A stretch of DNA of 39,127 nucleotides from Chitinophaga pinensis (GTDB lineage Bacteria > Bacteroidota > Bacteroidia > UBA4408): positions 1 through 39,127 of the forward strand of contig CAMBZU010000027.1 in assembly GCA_945872355.1 (NCBI GenBank), in the 5' to 3' direction. This document shows positions 8,380 through 16,764 of this stretch, piece by piece. How positions within the stretch are numbered: the stretch's first letter is position 1; each line of letters opens with the position of its first letter. The notes beneath the pieces were generated by a model. That model ran no database searches. It was not told where the DNA came from and saw only the letters and a list, made by a program, of their open reading frames with translations. The position numbers were made by a program, and so were the translations under genes.

Positions 8380-9414
8380 TTAATTTAATTTTAAATCTTT
8401 TAATTTAATTTGCCAGTTCCAAGCGGTTAGTAACATATTTTCAAGATCTCTTTCAGCTTTCCATCCAAGTTCTTTATTTGCCAAATTTGTATCAGCAAAA
8501 ACTTTTTCTACATCACCGTTTCTTCGGCTTGTAATTTCATAGTTCAATTTTGTGTTGCTTACTTTTTCAAAAGTTTTAATTGTTTCGAGCACTGTAAATC
8601 CATTTCCTGTGCCTAAATTAAACACCTCAAAAGGGCTTTTGTTGTTCTTTTTTAATAATCTTTCAATAGCAATTACATGTGCTTTTGCGATATCAACCAC
8701 ATGAATATAATCTCTAACGCAGCTCCCATCTTTTGTATTGTAATCATCTCCAAAAACCATTAGTTTTTCTCTAATACCCATTGCAGTTTGCGTAATCATA
8801 GGTACTAAATTATTTGGTGCGCCTATAGGAAATTCACCAATTAAGCTGCTATCGTGGGCGCCAATAGGATTAAAATAACGCAAGGCAATAACATTAATTC
8901 CTGCTGATTTTACTACATCTGATAAAATTTGCTCTGCCATTTGTTTGGTTTGTCCATAGGGCGATTCGGCCTTTTTCATAGGTGATTGCTCAGACACAGG
9001 CAAAACATCTGGTTGACCATAAACGGTGCACGACGAGGAGAACACAATATTTTTCAAATTGAATTTAATCATCGCATCTAATAGATTGATCAGCGATAGT
9101 ATGTTGTTCTTATAATATAATAATGGATTATCAACAGATTCACCCACAGCTTTTAAGGCAGCAAAATGAATAATTGCGTCAATATTGGGTTCACGATAAA
9201 AAAAATTGTCTAAAGCTGATTTATCACAAAGGTCAAATTCATAAAAGGTTGGTTTTATACCGCTTATTTTTTCAACCTGATTTAACACGCCTGCAAAGGA
9301 GTTTTTTAAGCTATCAATTACAATTACTTCAAAACCTAATGCCTGCAACTCAACAATTGTATGTGACCCAATATAGCCTGTGCCCCCTGTTACAAGTATT
9401 TTACTTTTATTCAT
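8380..9414 (-). CDS. galE: UDP-glucose 4-epimerase
   Basis: This 344-residue GalE interconverts UDP-glucose and UDP-galactose. It has the NAD-binding motif VTGGTGYIGSHT near residue 8, IHFAALKAVGESV, the catalytic Ser region FSSSCTVYGQPDVLP, the YGQTK Tyr-Lys pair, and LRYFNPIGAH with a later NLGTGNGFTVLE. All are GalE hallmarks. It is the first gene of the four-gene minus-strand operon and sits behind a good Bacteroidota promoter at 9444-9473. Its context indicates supply of UDP-galactose for surface polysaccharide more than catabolism of galactose, since no galK, galT or transporter is nearby. Confidence 0.93.
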   Translation of the reverse strand: MNKSKILVTGGTGYIGSHTIVELQALGFEVIVIDSLKNSFAGVLNQVEKISGIKPTFYEFDLCDKSALDNFFYREPNIDAIIHFAALKAVGESVDNPLLYYKNNILSLINLLDAMIKFNLKNIVFSSSCTVYGQPDVLPVSEQSPMKKAESPYGQTKQMAEQILSDVVKSAGINVIALRYFNPIGAHDSSLIGEFPIGAPNNLVPMITQTAMGIREKLMVFGDDYNTKDGSCVRDYIHVVDIAKAHVIAIERLLKKNNKSPFEVFNLGTGNGFTVLETIKTFEKVSNTKLNYEITSRRNGDVEKVFADTNLANKELGWKAERDLENMLLTAWNWQIKLKDLKLN

Positions 9415-9443
9415 CTAAGTTTATTCTTTAAGCTAATAACTTG

Positions 9444-9473
9444 CAAATATAACAATAGAATTGATGTTACAAA
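9444..9473 (-). promoter_or_regulatory. Bacteroidota-type promoter of the galE-rfbB-epimerase-phosphatase operon
   Basis: On the minus strand a TTTG (9473-9470) is followed by an 18-base spacer and TATATTTG (9451-9444). This matches the phylum consensus of TTTG near -33 and TAnnTTTG near -7. The start of transcription would be about 20-25 bases before the galE ATG. It is the best full promoter match I found in the window. Confidence 0.6.
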
Positions 9474-9615
9474 TGTTACCTTTTTTGAGGGTATAAATTT
9501 ATATAGTTTTTGTTTTTTACTTTTTGCAAAATGTAAAGCGCTAAATGAATAGAAATGTGTGTTTTAATGATTATTTAAGAATGGAAATGCAGCGCTATAA
9601 TTCCATTAAAAAAGT

Positions 9616-9623
9616 TACCTTTG
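9616..9623 (+). promoter_or_regulatory. Probable -7 box of prfC
   Basis: TACCTTTG followed by CAC, a typical Bacteroidota -7 element, lies 18 bases before the prfC ATG. A clear -33 TTG is not visible. Confidence 0.45.
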
Positions 9624-9641
9624 CACGCTTATTTTTAAAAT

Positions 9642-11222
9642 ATGACCACCCAACAAGAAATAGAAAGAAGAAGAACATTTGGTATTATTAGTCATCCCGA
9701 TGCCGGTAAAACTACGCTAACAGAAAAGTTGCTTTTGTTTGGAGGTGCTATACAAAGCGCGGGTGCTGTAAAAAGTAATAAAATAAAAAAGCATGCCACT
9801 TCCGATTTCATGGAAATTGAAAAGCAAAGAGGTATCTCAGTAGCTACTTCAGTAATGGGATTTGAATACAAAGGAAAGAAGGTGAATTTGTTGGATACAC
9901 CAGGCCATGAGGATTTTGCTGAAGATACTTACAGAACGTTAACTGCTGTGGATAGCGTAATTATGGTTATTGATTGTGTTAAAGGTGTTGAACCACAAAC
10001 CCGTAAATTACTTGAAGTGTGCCGCATGAGAAATACGCCTGTAATTGTTTTTATTAATAAGTTGGATAGAGAAGGAAGAGATCCATTTGATTTATTAGAT
10101 GAAATTGAAAAGGAATTAAAAATAAAGGTGCGCCCGCTATCATGGCCAATTGGAATGGGTAAGCAATTTAAAGGGGTGTATAGTTTGTTCGAAAAAAGTT
10201 TAATTTTATTTGATGCTGGGAATAAACAAAAGGTTGAATCTTCAGTAAAAATTGATGATGTAAATTCTCCAGAAGTGGCTAAAAATGTTGGTGAACGTTT
10301 TGCCGAAAAACTGCAAGAAGAGGTTGAAATTATAGAATCGGTTTACCCAACTTTTGATGCCAATGAGTATTTGAAAGGAAATATTTCACCCGTATTTTTT
10401 GGTAGTGCTGTAAACAACTTTGGTGTAAGAGAATTATTAGATTGTTTTGTTCAGATAGCGCCAGTGCCACAAGCAAGATTTACTGATTTGCAAGAAATTA
10501 AACCAGAGGATAAAAATTTCTCAGGTTTTGTGTTTAAAATTCATGCCAATATTGATCCTAAACACCGCGATAGAATTGCTTTTTTAAGGGTATGTTCTGG
10601 AGTTTTTGAAAGAAATAAAAACTATTTTCATGTGCGTGAAGGTCGTCAATTGCGCTTTAGCAATCCAACTGCTTTTATGGCCGCCGAAAAAAATGTAATT
10701 GATGAAGCCTTTCCTGGCGATATCATTGGTTTGTACGATACTGGTGTTTTTAAAATTGGTGATACTTTAACTGAAGGAACCAAAGAATCTTTTAAAGGCA
10801 TTCCAAGCTTTTCTCCCGAAATATTTAGGTATGTAAACAACACCGATCCAATGAAAACCAAGCAATTGAATAAAGGTTTGGAACAGTTAACGGATGAAGG
10901 TGTAGCACAATTGTTTACTAAAACATTAAACAATAGAAAAATTTTAGGAACCGTTGGTGCGCTGCAATTTGAGGTTATACAACATAGATTAAAAAGTGAG
11001 TACAGTGCAAGTTGTAATTTTGAGCCTATCAATTTATACAAAGCATGCTGGATAAGCGCTACCGATAAGAAAAAATTAGACGCTTTTATTCTTGAAAAAT
11101 CACATCACATGGCGGTTGACAAAGACCATAAACCTGTATTTTTAGCTGAATCAGCTTGGTCGCTGCAAATGGCCCAAGAAAAAAATACTGAAATAGAATT
11201 TCATTTTAAATCGGAATTCTAA
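9642..11222 (+). CDS. prfC: Peptide chain release factor 3 (RF3 GTPase)
   Basis: The 526 residues are the usual length for RF3, the translational GTPase that recycles RF1 and RF2 from the ribosome after peptide release. The G1 motif is [15 protein letters not shown] (about 17-31). The switch region [20 protein letters not shown] is RF3-specific. DTPGHEDF is G3 and NKLDRE is G4. The C-terminal half has the RF3 segments FQFEV-like [10 protein letters not shown] and FEPI. The start ATG follows a -7 box closely. An rlmI-like methyltransferase lies 66 bases downstream on the same strand, so the genes may be co-transcribed, though the gap is long enough for a separate promoter. Confidence 0.95.
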   Translation: MTTQQEIERRRTFGIISHPDAGKTTLTEKLLLFGGAIQSAGAVKSNKIKKHATSDFMEIEKQRGISVATSVMGFEYKGKKVNLLDTPGHEDFAEDTYRTLTAVDSVIMVIDCVKGVEPQTRKLLEVCRMRNTPVIVFINKLDREGRDPFDLLDEIEKELKIKVRPLSWPIGMGKQFKGVYSLFEKSLILFDAGNKQKVESSVKIDDVNSPEVAKNVGERFAEKLQEEVEIIESVYPTFDANEYLKGNISPVFFGSAVNNFGVRELLDCFVQIAPVPQARFTDLQEIKPEDKNFSGFVFKIHANIDPKHRDRIAFLRVCSGVFERNKNYFHVREGRQLRFSNPTAFMAAEKNVIDEAFPGDIIGLYDTGVFKIGDTLTEGTKESFKGIPSFSPEIFRYVNNTDPMKTKQLNKGLEQLTDEGVAQLFTKTLNNRKILGTVGALQFEVIQHRLKSEYSASCNFEPINLYKACWISATDKKKLDAFILEKSHHMAVDKDHKPVFLAESAWSLQMAQEKNTEIEFHFKSEF

Positions 11223-11288
11223 AATTGAATAAGCCATTCAAAATCAATTAAATTGAACACAATCTCATCAAATAAAAATAATATTTAA

Positions 11289-12470
11289 ATGATACCTAAA
11301 GTAATTTTAAGCTCAGGAAAAGACCAATCACCAAGAAGATTTCATCCTTGGATATTTTCAGGTGCTATTAAAAAAATAAAAGGAGAAGTAGCTGAAGGAA
11401 TGATTGTTGAAGTGGTGAGTAATCATGATGAACCACTAGGAATTGGACATTATTCAAATGGCAGTATAGCCGTTAGGATATTTAGTTTCGAATCGCAAGA
11501 AATTGATCAAGCCTTTTGGAATAAAAGAATTCTTAAAGCCTATCAATTTAGAAAAGATGCAGGCTTAATAAACAATGATGCAACAAATACCTATAGATTA
11601 ATTCATGCCGAAGGCGATGGTTTGCCAGGTTTAATTGTTGATATATATGCAGATACAGCTGTTGTTCAATCGCACAGCACGGGCATGCACCTTATAAAAA
11701 ACGAATTGGTTGCAGCTTTAAAAGAAGTGTATGGCGATAGCTTAAAAGCCATTTATGATAAAAGTGCCGATACCATGCCTTCGATACCTGGTGTTGAAAT
11801 TACCAATCAAATATTATGGGGGAAACCTGAAAGCGAATTTGTTTTAGAGCATGGTTTAAAATTTAAAATTGATTGGGAACAAGGCCAAAAGACTGGTTTT
11901 TTTATTGATCAACGCGAAAATAGGAAGTTATTACAAAAGTATTCGGAAGGGAAAAAAGTATTGAATACATTTTGTTATAGTGGTGGTTTTTCTGTTTATG
12001 CATTAGCAGCAGGAGCAACCTTGGTTCATTCTGTTGACAGTTCTAAAAAAGCGATTGTTTTAACCGATGAAAACATAGCCTTGAACTTTGGTGCTAACGA
12101 AAAACATCAATCATTTGCTGTTGATACCTTTAATTTTTTAGAACATGCCGAAGAAAAATATGATGTCATCATCCTTGATCCACCTGCCTTTGCCAAACAT
12201 CACAATGTAAAACATAATGCTGTGCAAGGTTATAAAAGATTAAATGCCGAAGCCATCAGAAGAATTAATCCGGGTGGAGTAATTTTTACTTTTTCATGCT
12301 CTCAAGCAGTAGATAAATATTTGTTTCATAACACCGTCATGTCGGCAGCTATTCAGGCTGGGAGGGAAGTTAGAATTCTCGAATACATGTCGCAACCAGT
12401 AGATCATGCACCTAGTATTTTTCATCCTGAAGGTGAATATTTAAAAGGCATTGTAATAAAAGTGTATTAG
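11289..12470 (+). CDS. rlmI: Class I SAM-dependent rRNA large-subunit methyltransferase (RlmI type, PUA + methyltransferase)
   Basis: The 393 residues have an N-terminal PUA RNA-binding domain (HPWIFSGAIKKIKG, residues about 18-32) followed by an EEHD-type linker domain and a Rossmann methyltransferase. The SAM motif is VLNTFCYSGGFSVYALAAGA. The catalytic motif IILDPPAFAKH is followed by FTFSCSQAVD, whose Cys is the expected m5C catalytic residue. RlmI methylates C1962 of 23S rRNA in Escherichia coli. The same site is likely here but is not proven by sequence alone. QGQKTGFFIDQRENR is the conserved motif that places it in this family. The MATE transporter follows 16 bases later. Confidence 0.88.
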   Translation: MIPKVILSSGKDQSPRRFHPWIFSGAIKKIKGEVAEGMIVEVVSNHDEPLGIGHYSNGSIAVRIFSFESQEIDQAFWNKRILKAYQFRKDAGLINNDATNTYRLIHAEGDGLPGLIVDIYADTAVVQSHSTGMHLIKNELVAALKEVYGDSLKAIYDKSADTMPSIPGVEITNQILWGKPESEFVLEHGLKFKIDWEQGQKTGFFIDQRENRKLLQKYSEGKKVLNTFCYSGGFSVYALAAGATLVHSVDSSKKAIVLTDENIALNFGANEKHQSFAVDTFNFLEHAEEKYDVIILDPPAFAKHHNVKHNAVQGYKRLNAEAIRRINPGGVIFTFSCSQAVDKYLFHNTVMSAAIQAGREVRILEYMSQPVDHAPSIFHPEGEYLKGIVIKVY

Positions 12471-12486
12471 ATTAAATATCAAGCGC

Positions 12487-13824
12487 TTGTTTAAAGATCC
12501 AGCCTACAAACACATTTGGAGCGTTTCTTACCCTATTATTTTGGGTGGAGTGGCGCAAACTATTATTAACATCACAGATTCCGCTTTCTTAGGTCGTATT
12601 AGTGAAGTAGCGCTTGGAGCCAGTGCAATAGCGGGTTTACTTTATGTAACTTTTATGATGTTGGGCTATGGTTTTGGCGTGGGTGTGCAAATCATTATCG
12701 CACGCTTAAATGGCGAAAAAAAATATCATGAAATGGGCAATGTGCTCGATCATTCGCTTTATTTTTTATTGAGTTTATCTGTAATTTTATTTGGATTTAT
12801 TTATTGGGGCGGTCCTTTCATATTAAGATATTTTGTAAAATCTCAAGCCATCTTAGCAGCCAGCGTAAGCTTTATTCAAATACGTAGTTTTGCTATCTTT
12901 TTTTCTTCTTTTGTATTTGTTATTAGAGGTTTTTTTACAGGCATTGCACAAACAAAAATTGTATTGTACACCACCGCTATTGTGGCCATATTAAATGTAA
13001 TTTTTAATTATTTGTTTGTGTTTGGCAATTTAGGTTTTCCGCGCATGGAAGTGGCAGGTTCAGCACTAGCAAGTACTTTGGCCGAATTTTTTGCTGCCAT
13101 TTTTGCATTAATATACACCTTTAAAACCGTTGATTTAAAAAAATACCAGCTCTTTACTTTTCATAAATTTAATTTTGCTTACCTTAAAGATGTATTGCTC
13201 ACAGCGGCTCCCGTGATGTTGCAAATGTTCATTTCATTAACATCCTGGTTCATATTTTTTATGATTGTGGAGCAAATGGGCGAACGCTCGCTAGCCATCA
13301 GTAACATCATCAGAAATGCCTATATGATTTTAATGATTCCTTTAATGGGATTTAGTTCGGCCACAAATACCTTAGTAAGCACACTTGTTGGCCAAGGCAG
13401 GCACAACGAAGTTTTTAAAATGATTAAAAAGATAGCTGTTTTTAGCTTCTGCATCACCTTATTGTTTATGTTTATTTTAAACATTGCCCCAAGCATTATG
13501 CTAGGTATTTTTACCAATGATAGCGTGCTTATCCAAGCTACAATTCCCTCCTTGCGCGTTATTGATGGTTCTCTGTTAATGTTTTCTGTTTCATCCATTT
13601 TATTGAGTGCAGTATCGGGCAGTGGCAATACAGCCATGAGTTTATTTATCGAAATTATTACAATAAGCTTTTATTTATTTGCCACTTACATTATTGCCAT
13701 CTATTTAAAGCTACAAATAGAGTGGGTGTGGAGCGTAGAGTATGTTTATTTCCTGTTTATGGGAGGCGTAGCATTCATTTATTTGAGGCACGCCAAAAGA
13801 ACCAATTTTGGGACTACTATTTAA
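12487..13824 (+). CDS. MATE family efflux transporter
   Basis: This 445-residue membrane protein has about twelve hydrophobic segments in two halves, as in MATE antiporters that export drugs or metabolites in exchange for Na+ or H+. The N-terminal segment SYPIILGGVAQTIINITDSA and the loop GVGVQIIIARLNGE are family hallmarks, and TNTLVSTLVGQGRHNEV is the matching motif in the second half. No ATG precedes the conserved region. The TTG at 12487 is the best start, with an in-frame stop ten codons upstream. The final 20 codons and downstream sequence are repeated at 14191-14271. The substrate cannot be deduced from the context. Confidence 0.88.
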   Translation: MFKDPAYKHIWSVSYPIILGGVAQTIINITDSAFLGRISEVALGASAIAGLLYVTFMMLGYGFGVGVQIIIARLNGEKKYHEMGNVLDHSLYFLLSLSVILFGFIYWGGPFILRYFVKSQAILAASVSFIQIRSFAIFFSSFVFVIRGFFTGIAQTKIVLYTTAIVAILNVIFNYLFVFGNLGFPRMEVAGSALASTLAEFFAAIFALIYTFKTVDLKKYQLFTFHKFNFAYLKDVLLTAAPVMLQMFISLTSWFIFFMIVEQMGERSLAISNIIRNAYMILMIPLMGFSSATNTLVSTLVGQGRHNEVFKMIKKIAVFSFCITLLFMFILNIAPSIMLGIFTNDSVLIQATIPSLRVIDGSLLMFSVSSILLSAVSGSGNTAMSLFIEIITISFYLFATYIIAIYLKLQIEWVWSVEYVYFLFMGGVAFIYLRHAKRTNFGTTI

Positions 13825-13833
13825 ATAATTTGG

Positions 13834-13906
13834 GCAAATCCAACACGTGAAAAACGTGTTGGTCGGGCTATGCGCGCTACGTGGTAGCTGCTTCTATCCC
13901 TTTTGC
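13834..13906 (+). ncRNA. Structured intergenic motif, copy 1
   Basis: The outer stem is GCAAA (13834-13838) with TTTGC (13902-13906). Inside it lies a 9-bp hairpin (CCAACACGT with ACGTGTTGG, loop 13849-13853), then the core TCGGGCTATGCGC (13863-13875), then a 5-bp hairpin (GCTAC with GTAGC, loop GTG), then the core TGCTTCTATCCC (13889-13900). The layout matches copies 2 and 3, but both hairpins have different sequences that still pair. It begins ten bases after the MATE stop codon on the same strand. It may be a 3' UTR structure, a small RNA, or a palindromic mobile unit. I cannot confirm a match to a catalogued family such as Flavo-1. Confidence 0.55.
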
Positions 13907-13967
13907 GGGTTTGGTATATAGATTAAACTTTCTTGTTCTTGTTCCAGCTCAATATTAATTGTTCATC

Positions 13968-14019
13968 ATTCCTTGTAACTTGTTCATAATTCAATTAAAC
14001 CAGCCTTAATGATTTCTAT
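13968..14019 (+). repeat. 52-bp direct repeat, copy 1
   Basis: This stretch matches 16765-16816 at 47 of 52 positions with no gaps and in the same orientation. It begins ATTCCTTGTAACTTGTTC and ends GATTTCTAT. The two copies bracket the propeller gene at 14488-16479. No coding capacity is evident. Confidence 0.8.
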
Positions 14020-14042
14020 TACTTTATATTAAAACCGATTCA

Positions 14043-14190
14043 TTTGCTGCCGCAAGCGTCCACGCTTGTGATGCAACACTTTCAAAGCAATAGTTTAATT
14101 TTTTACACTAATCTTGTAAAATTTTCAATTACAATTTAATTTTGTAACCCATAACGCTTAACCACAGGCGTGGACGCCTGCGGTAGCGAA
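14043..14190. mobile_element. MITE-like element with 29-bp imperfect terminal inverted repeats
   Basis: The left arm is 14043-14071 and the right arm 14162-14190. The right arm read on the other strand matches the left at 24 of 29 positions. Each arm is itself an inverted repeat around AAGCGT-CC-ACGCTT or AGGCGT-GG-ACGCCT, so the element is a pair of facing palindromes, as in REPIN units. The interior is A/T-rich and non-coding. A degenerate relative is at 16573-16700. The right end abuts exactly the second copy of the MATE gene tail at 14191. No transposase gene is in the window. Confidence 0.65.
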
Positions 14191-14254
14191 GGGAGGCGTT
14201 GCATGGCTCTATTTGAGGCACGCCAAAAGAACCAATTTCGGTACTACTATTTAA
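14191..14254 (+). pseudogene. Remnant of a second MATE gene (last 20 codons and stop)
   Basis: Positions 14191-14271 match 13761-13841 at 73 of 81 positions with no gap. Translated from 14192 the segment gives GGVAWLYLRHAKRTNFGTTI and a TAA stop, against GGVAFIYLRHAKRTNFGTTI in the intact MATE gene. Three of the seven base changes in the coding part are synonymous third-position changes, and the other four change two adjacent codons. That pattern suggests the tail derives from a functional paralogue or from another strain's copy, not from long-dead DNA. The remnant has no start of its own and is cut off by the inverted-repeat element upstream. Confidence 0.75.
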
Positions 14255-14263
14255 GTAATTTGG

Positions 14264-14330
14264 GCAAATCCCTCCTGCGGAGGGAGCAGGCTGTCCGCGG
14301 TACACGGTACCTTGCTTCCATCCTTTTTGC
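14264..14330 (+). ncRNA. Structured intergenic motif, copy 2
   Basis: The outer stem is GCAAA (14264-14268) with TTTGC (14326-14330). The first hairpin is 6 bp (CCCTCC with GGAGGG, loop TGC). The core AGCAGGCTGTCCGC spans 14285-14298. The second hairpin is 5 bp (GGTAC with GTACC, loop ACG). The core TTGCTTCCATCC spans 14312-14323. Compared with copy 1 the hairpin stems are entirely different in sequence yet complete, while the cores are similar. It follows the MATE tail remnant at the same distance (ten bases) at which copy 1 follows the intact gene. Confidence 0.55.
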
Positions 14331-14487
14331 GGGTTAAGTATTTCACTTAAAACTTTTCGTTTGTTATTTGTTGTATCACCCGATGGTTCAGATTTCCATC
14401 GTAATTAGGATTCAATTTTTTCTTTTTACTATTATAGTTTCAGTGAACTATCAATAAAAGAATTTCTTGTTCGTTATATTTGTCATC

Positions 14488-16479
14488 ATGATGAATCTCA
14501 AAAAAATTCTTACAGTCATCACATTTGTGTTGAGTTTTTATACTTGTTCAGCTCAACCTGAGAATAATAATTGGTATTTTGCCAAGCATATTGCATTAAA
14601 TTTTAGTACAGGTACTCCTGTAAATATGCTTACAAGTGCCATGTGGGCCTTTGAGGGAAGTGCAAGTATCTCAGACTCGCTAGGCAATTTATTATTTTAT
14701 TCTGATGGGATTAAAGTTTGGGATAAAAACAATAATTTAATGCCCAATGGATTTGAATTGAATGGAGCTTATTCATCTACACAATCAACAATTATTGTAA
14801 AGAAACCATTAAGTAATCATCTTTATTATATTTTTACAACAGATGATATTTATGATTCAATTGGATTTTGTTATTCAATTATTGATATGAATTTAAATAA
14901 TGGGCTGGGTGATATTGTGGTTAAGAATATACTAGTAAGAAATAATATTTCAGAAAAATTAACCGGCATCAGGCATTGCAACGGCATAGATTTTTGGATA
15001 CTGGTACATGACAAAATTACCAACTCATTTTATAATTATAAGTTAACTTCCGATGGACTAAGCGCATCACCAATCCAAACAGATTTAGGTTGTAAATATA
15101 AATACCATAATTATATTCCCTCGGGCATTTCTGGATATTTAAAAGCTTCGCCTGACGGTAAAATGATTGCTGCTACAGCTGGTGACACATTGCAATTATT
15201 TGATTTCAATAATGCAAATGGTATAATTTCAAATCTCATTAACATCCCATTTATTGCACCAGAACCAATAGAAAGCAGATTATATGGCGTGTCGTTTTCG
15301 CCAAATAGTAAATATCTTTACGTCACTTGTCCTGGAATGCCAGGAGTTTTTCAATTTGATGTTTCATCAAAAGTACAATCCACAATTATTGCCTCAAAAT
15401 ATATTACACCGTCACCTTCGGGAGGAGCTGCGATGGCATTGGCTCCCGACAATAAAATATATATTACCTACGATTTTGCATTTCTTTCCGTAATACATTT
15501 TCCAGATCAACCTGCTGCTGCGTGTGGATTCGAGCTTGAAGCATTTATTTATCCTTCTGGTAATAATTATGTTGGTTCTTATGGCTTGCCAAACTTTATT
15601 GACGCTATTCATACCGCACCTAATAACAATGTCGTAACCCCTAATTTACCTCAAATATCACAAGTATGTTCACTTCCGTTAACATTAGATGCAGGAAGTT
15701 TTAGAGATTCCTATTTATGGTCAACGGGTGATACATCTCAAACCATTACAATAAATTCACCAGGTTTGTATTGGGTAACCCAGACAGGTAATTACTGCAA
15801 CGAATACGATCATACTGATTCAACATTCGTAGAAATTTTTCCTAAGCTAAATTTTAGTTTAGGAAATGATACCACATTATGTTTTGGTAAACCTATAGAA
15901 CTAATCGGACCTAACGCCAATAGTTTTTTATGGAATACAGGAAATACAAATCAAAGGATAGAAGTAAGGCAAAGTGGCGTTTATAATTTACAAGTTAATG
16001 ACATTAATAATTGCATTGCTAATGATGAAATTGAAGTTACTTTTTTTAATGAAAGTGGAAAATTATTGCCCAATGATACCACAATTAGAGACGGAGAACT
16101 TCTGTTTATTTATGCAGAGAATGGATATGAAAATTACACTTGGAGTAACGGTTCCAAGGAACAGGGTATTTTAATATTTAAGGAAGGAAAATATTATTTA
16201 AGCGCATCCAATAAAGAAGGGTGTTTGATTAAAGATAGCATTTTTGTAAAAATGGTAAAACCTATATTTCCTGGTGTAATTAAAATAGGAGAGCATCTTG
16301 TAATCAATAATTTACCCGATGACAGTGCATTGGCAATTTACAATAGTATTGGGCAATTAGTTTTTTCAACTAATAGCTATAAAAATGATTACAGCCCTGT
16401 ATTAGCAAGGGAAATTTATTTAGCTCATTTAAAAACCAGAACCAACAACTATTTCAGCAAATTGCTGATAATGGATTGA
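14488..16479 (+). CDS. Large exported propeller protein with C-terminal T9SS-like sorting domain
   Basis: The start is taken as ATG 14488 (a second ATG follows at once), because MMNLKKILTVITFVLSFYTCSAQ is a full signal peptide. The upstream TTG would put a hydrophobic stretch in front of it. The mature part of about 640 residues starts with the ENNNWYFAKHIALNFSTGTP pattern of large Bacteroidota surface proteins. It has propeller-like strands (GYLKASPDGKMIAATAG, GVSFSPNSKYLYVTC), then two or three short repeats of the form YLWSTGDTSQTITINSPGLY, FLWNTGNTNQRI and YTWSNGSKEQGI. The C-terminus (AIYNSIGQLVFSTNSYKNDY, then IYLAHLKT) looks like a T9SS sorting domain between types A and B. Substrate or ligand is unknown. 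Repeats flank the gene on both sides. Confidence 0.8.
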   Translation: MMNLKKILTVITFVLSFYTCSAQPENNNWYFAKHIALNFSTGTPVNMLTSAMWAFEGSASISDSLGNLLFYSDGIKVWDKNNNLMPNGFELNGAYSSTQSTIIVKKPLSNHLYYIFTTDDIYDSIGFCYSIIDMNLNNGLGDIVVKNILVRNNISEKLTGIRHCNGIDFWILVHDKITNSFYNYKLTSDGLSASPIQTDLGCKYKYHNYIPSGISGYLKASPDGKMIAATAGDTLQLFDFNNANGIISNLINIPFIAPEPIESRLYGVSFSPNSKYLYVTCPGMPGVFQFDVSSKVQSTIIASKYITPSPSGGAAMALAPDNKIYITYDFAFLSVIHFPDQPAAACGFELEAFIYPSGNNYVGSYGLPNFIDAIHTAPNNNVVTPNLPQISQVCSLPLTLDAGSFRDSYLWSTGDTSQTITINSPGLYWVTQTGNYCNEYDHTDSTFVEIFPKLNFSLGNDTTLCFGKPIELIGPNANSFLWNTGNTNQRIEVRQSGVYNLQVNDINNCIANDEIEVTFFNESGKLLPNDTTIRDGELLFIYAENGYENYTWSNGSKEQGILIFKEGKYYLSASNKEGCLIKDSIFVKMVKPIFPGVIKIGEHLVINNLPDDSALAIYNSIGQLVFSTNSYKNDYSPVLAREIYLAHLKTRTNNYFSKLLIMD

Positions 16480-16572
16480 GTTTTCCTGTAAAATAATCAT
16501 CACGCTAAGCACAGTTTGCCTCTTTCCAGATTAACAGTTTTCTTTTCTTTTCTTTTTTATTCTAAAACTTAA

Positions 16573-16700
16573 TGGCTACCTGAAAGTCCACGCTTGTGAT
16601 TCAACACTTTACAAGCAATAGTTTAATTAAAATTGCAATTCCTAATTAGTTTTGTAGCTCATAACGCTTAACCACAGGCATGTACGCCTGCGGTAGCGAA
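16573..16700. repeat. Degenerate copy of the MITE-like element
   Basis: The right arm (16672-16700) is nearly identical to that at 14162-14190, ending GCCTGCGGTAGCGAA. The left arm keeps GTCCACGCTTGTGA but has lost the symmetry of its outer half. The interior shares segments such as CAACACTTT, AAGCAATAGTTTAATT and CATAACGCTTAACCACAGG with the first copy and is about 20 bases shorter. It lies 93 bases after the stop of the propeller gene. Confidence 0.65.
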
Positions 16701-16764
16701 TGCCTTTGTTACCCAATATATCGTTCAAACGATTAAATTTTCTCCTTCAAAATTCAAATTTATA

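Noticed and set aside
13840-13862. Simple rho-independent terminator of the MATE gene
   Set aside because: The 9-bp hairpin has no following T-run, and the same architecture with other hairpins recurs elsewhere, so it is better read as part of the structured motif.
14467-14490. TTG start for the propeller protein seven codons upstream of ATG 14488
   Set aside because: It would add a hydrophobic stretch before an already complete signal peptide.
14043-16700. Composite transposon carrying the propeller gene
   Set aside because: The flanking elements contain no transposase gene, the right copy is degenerate, and no target-site duplication was recognised.
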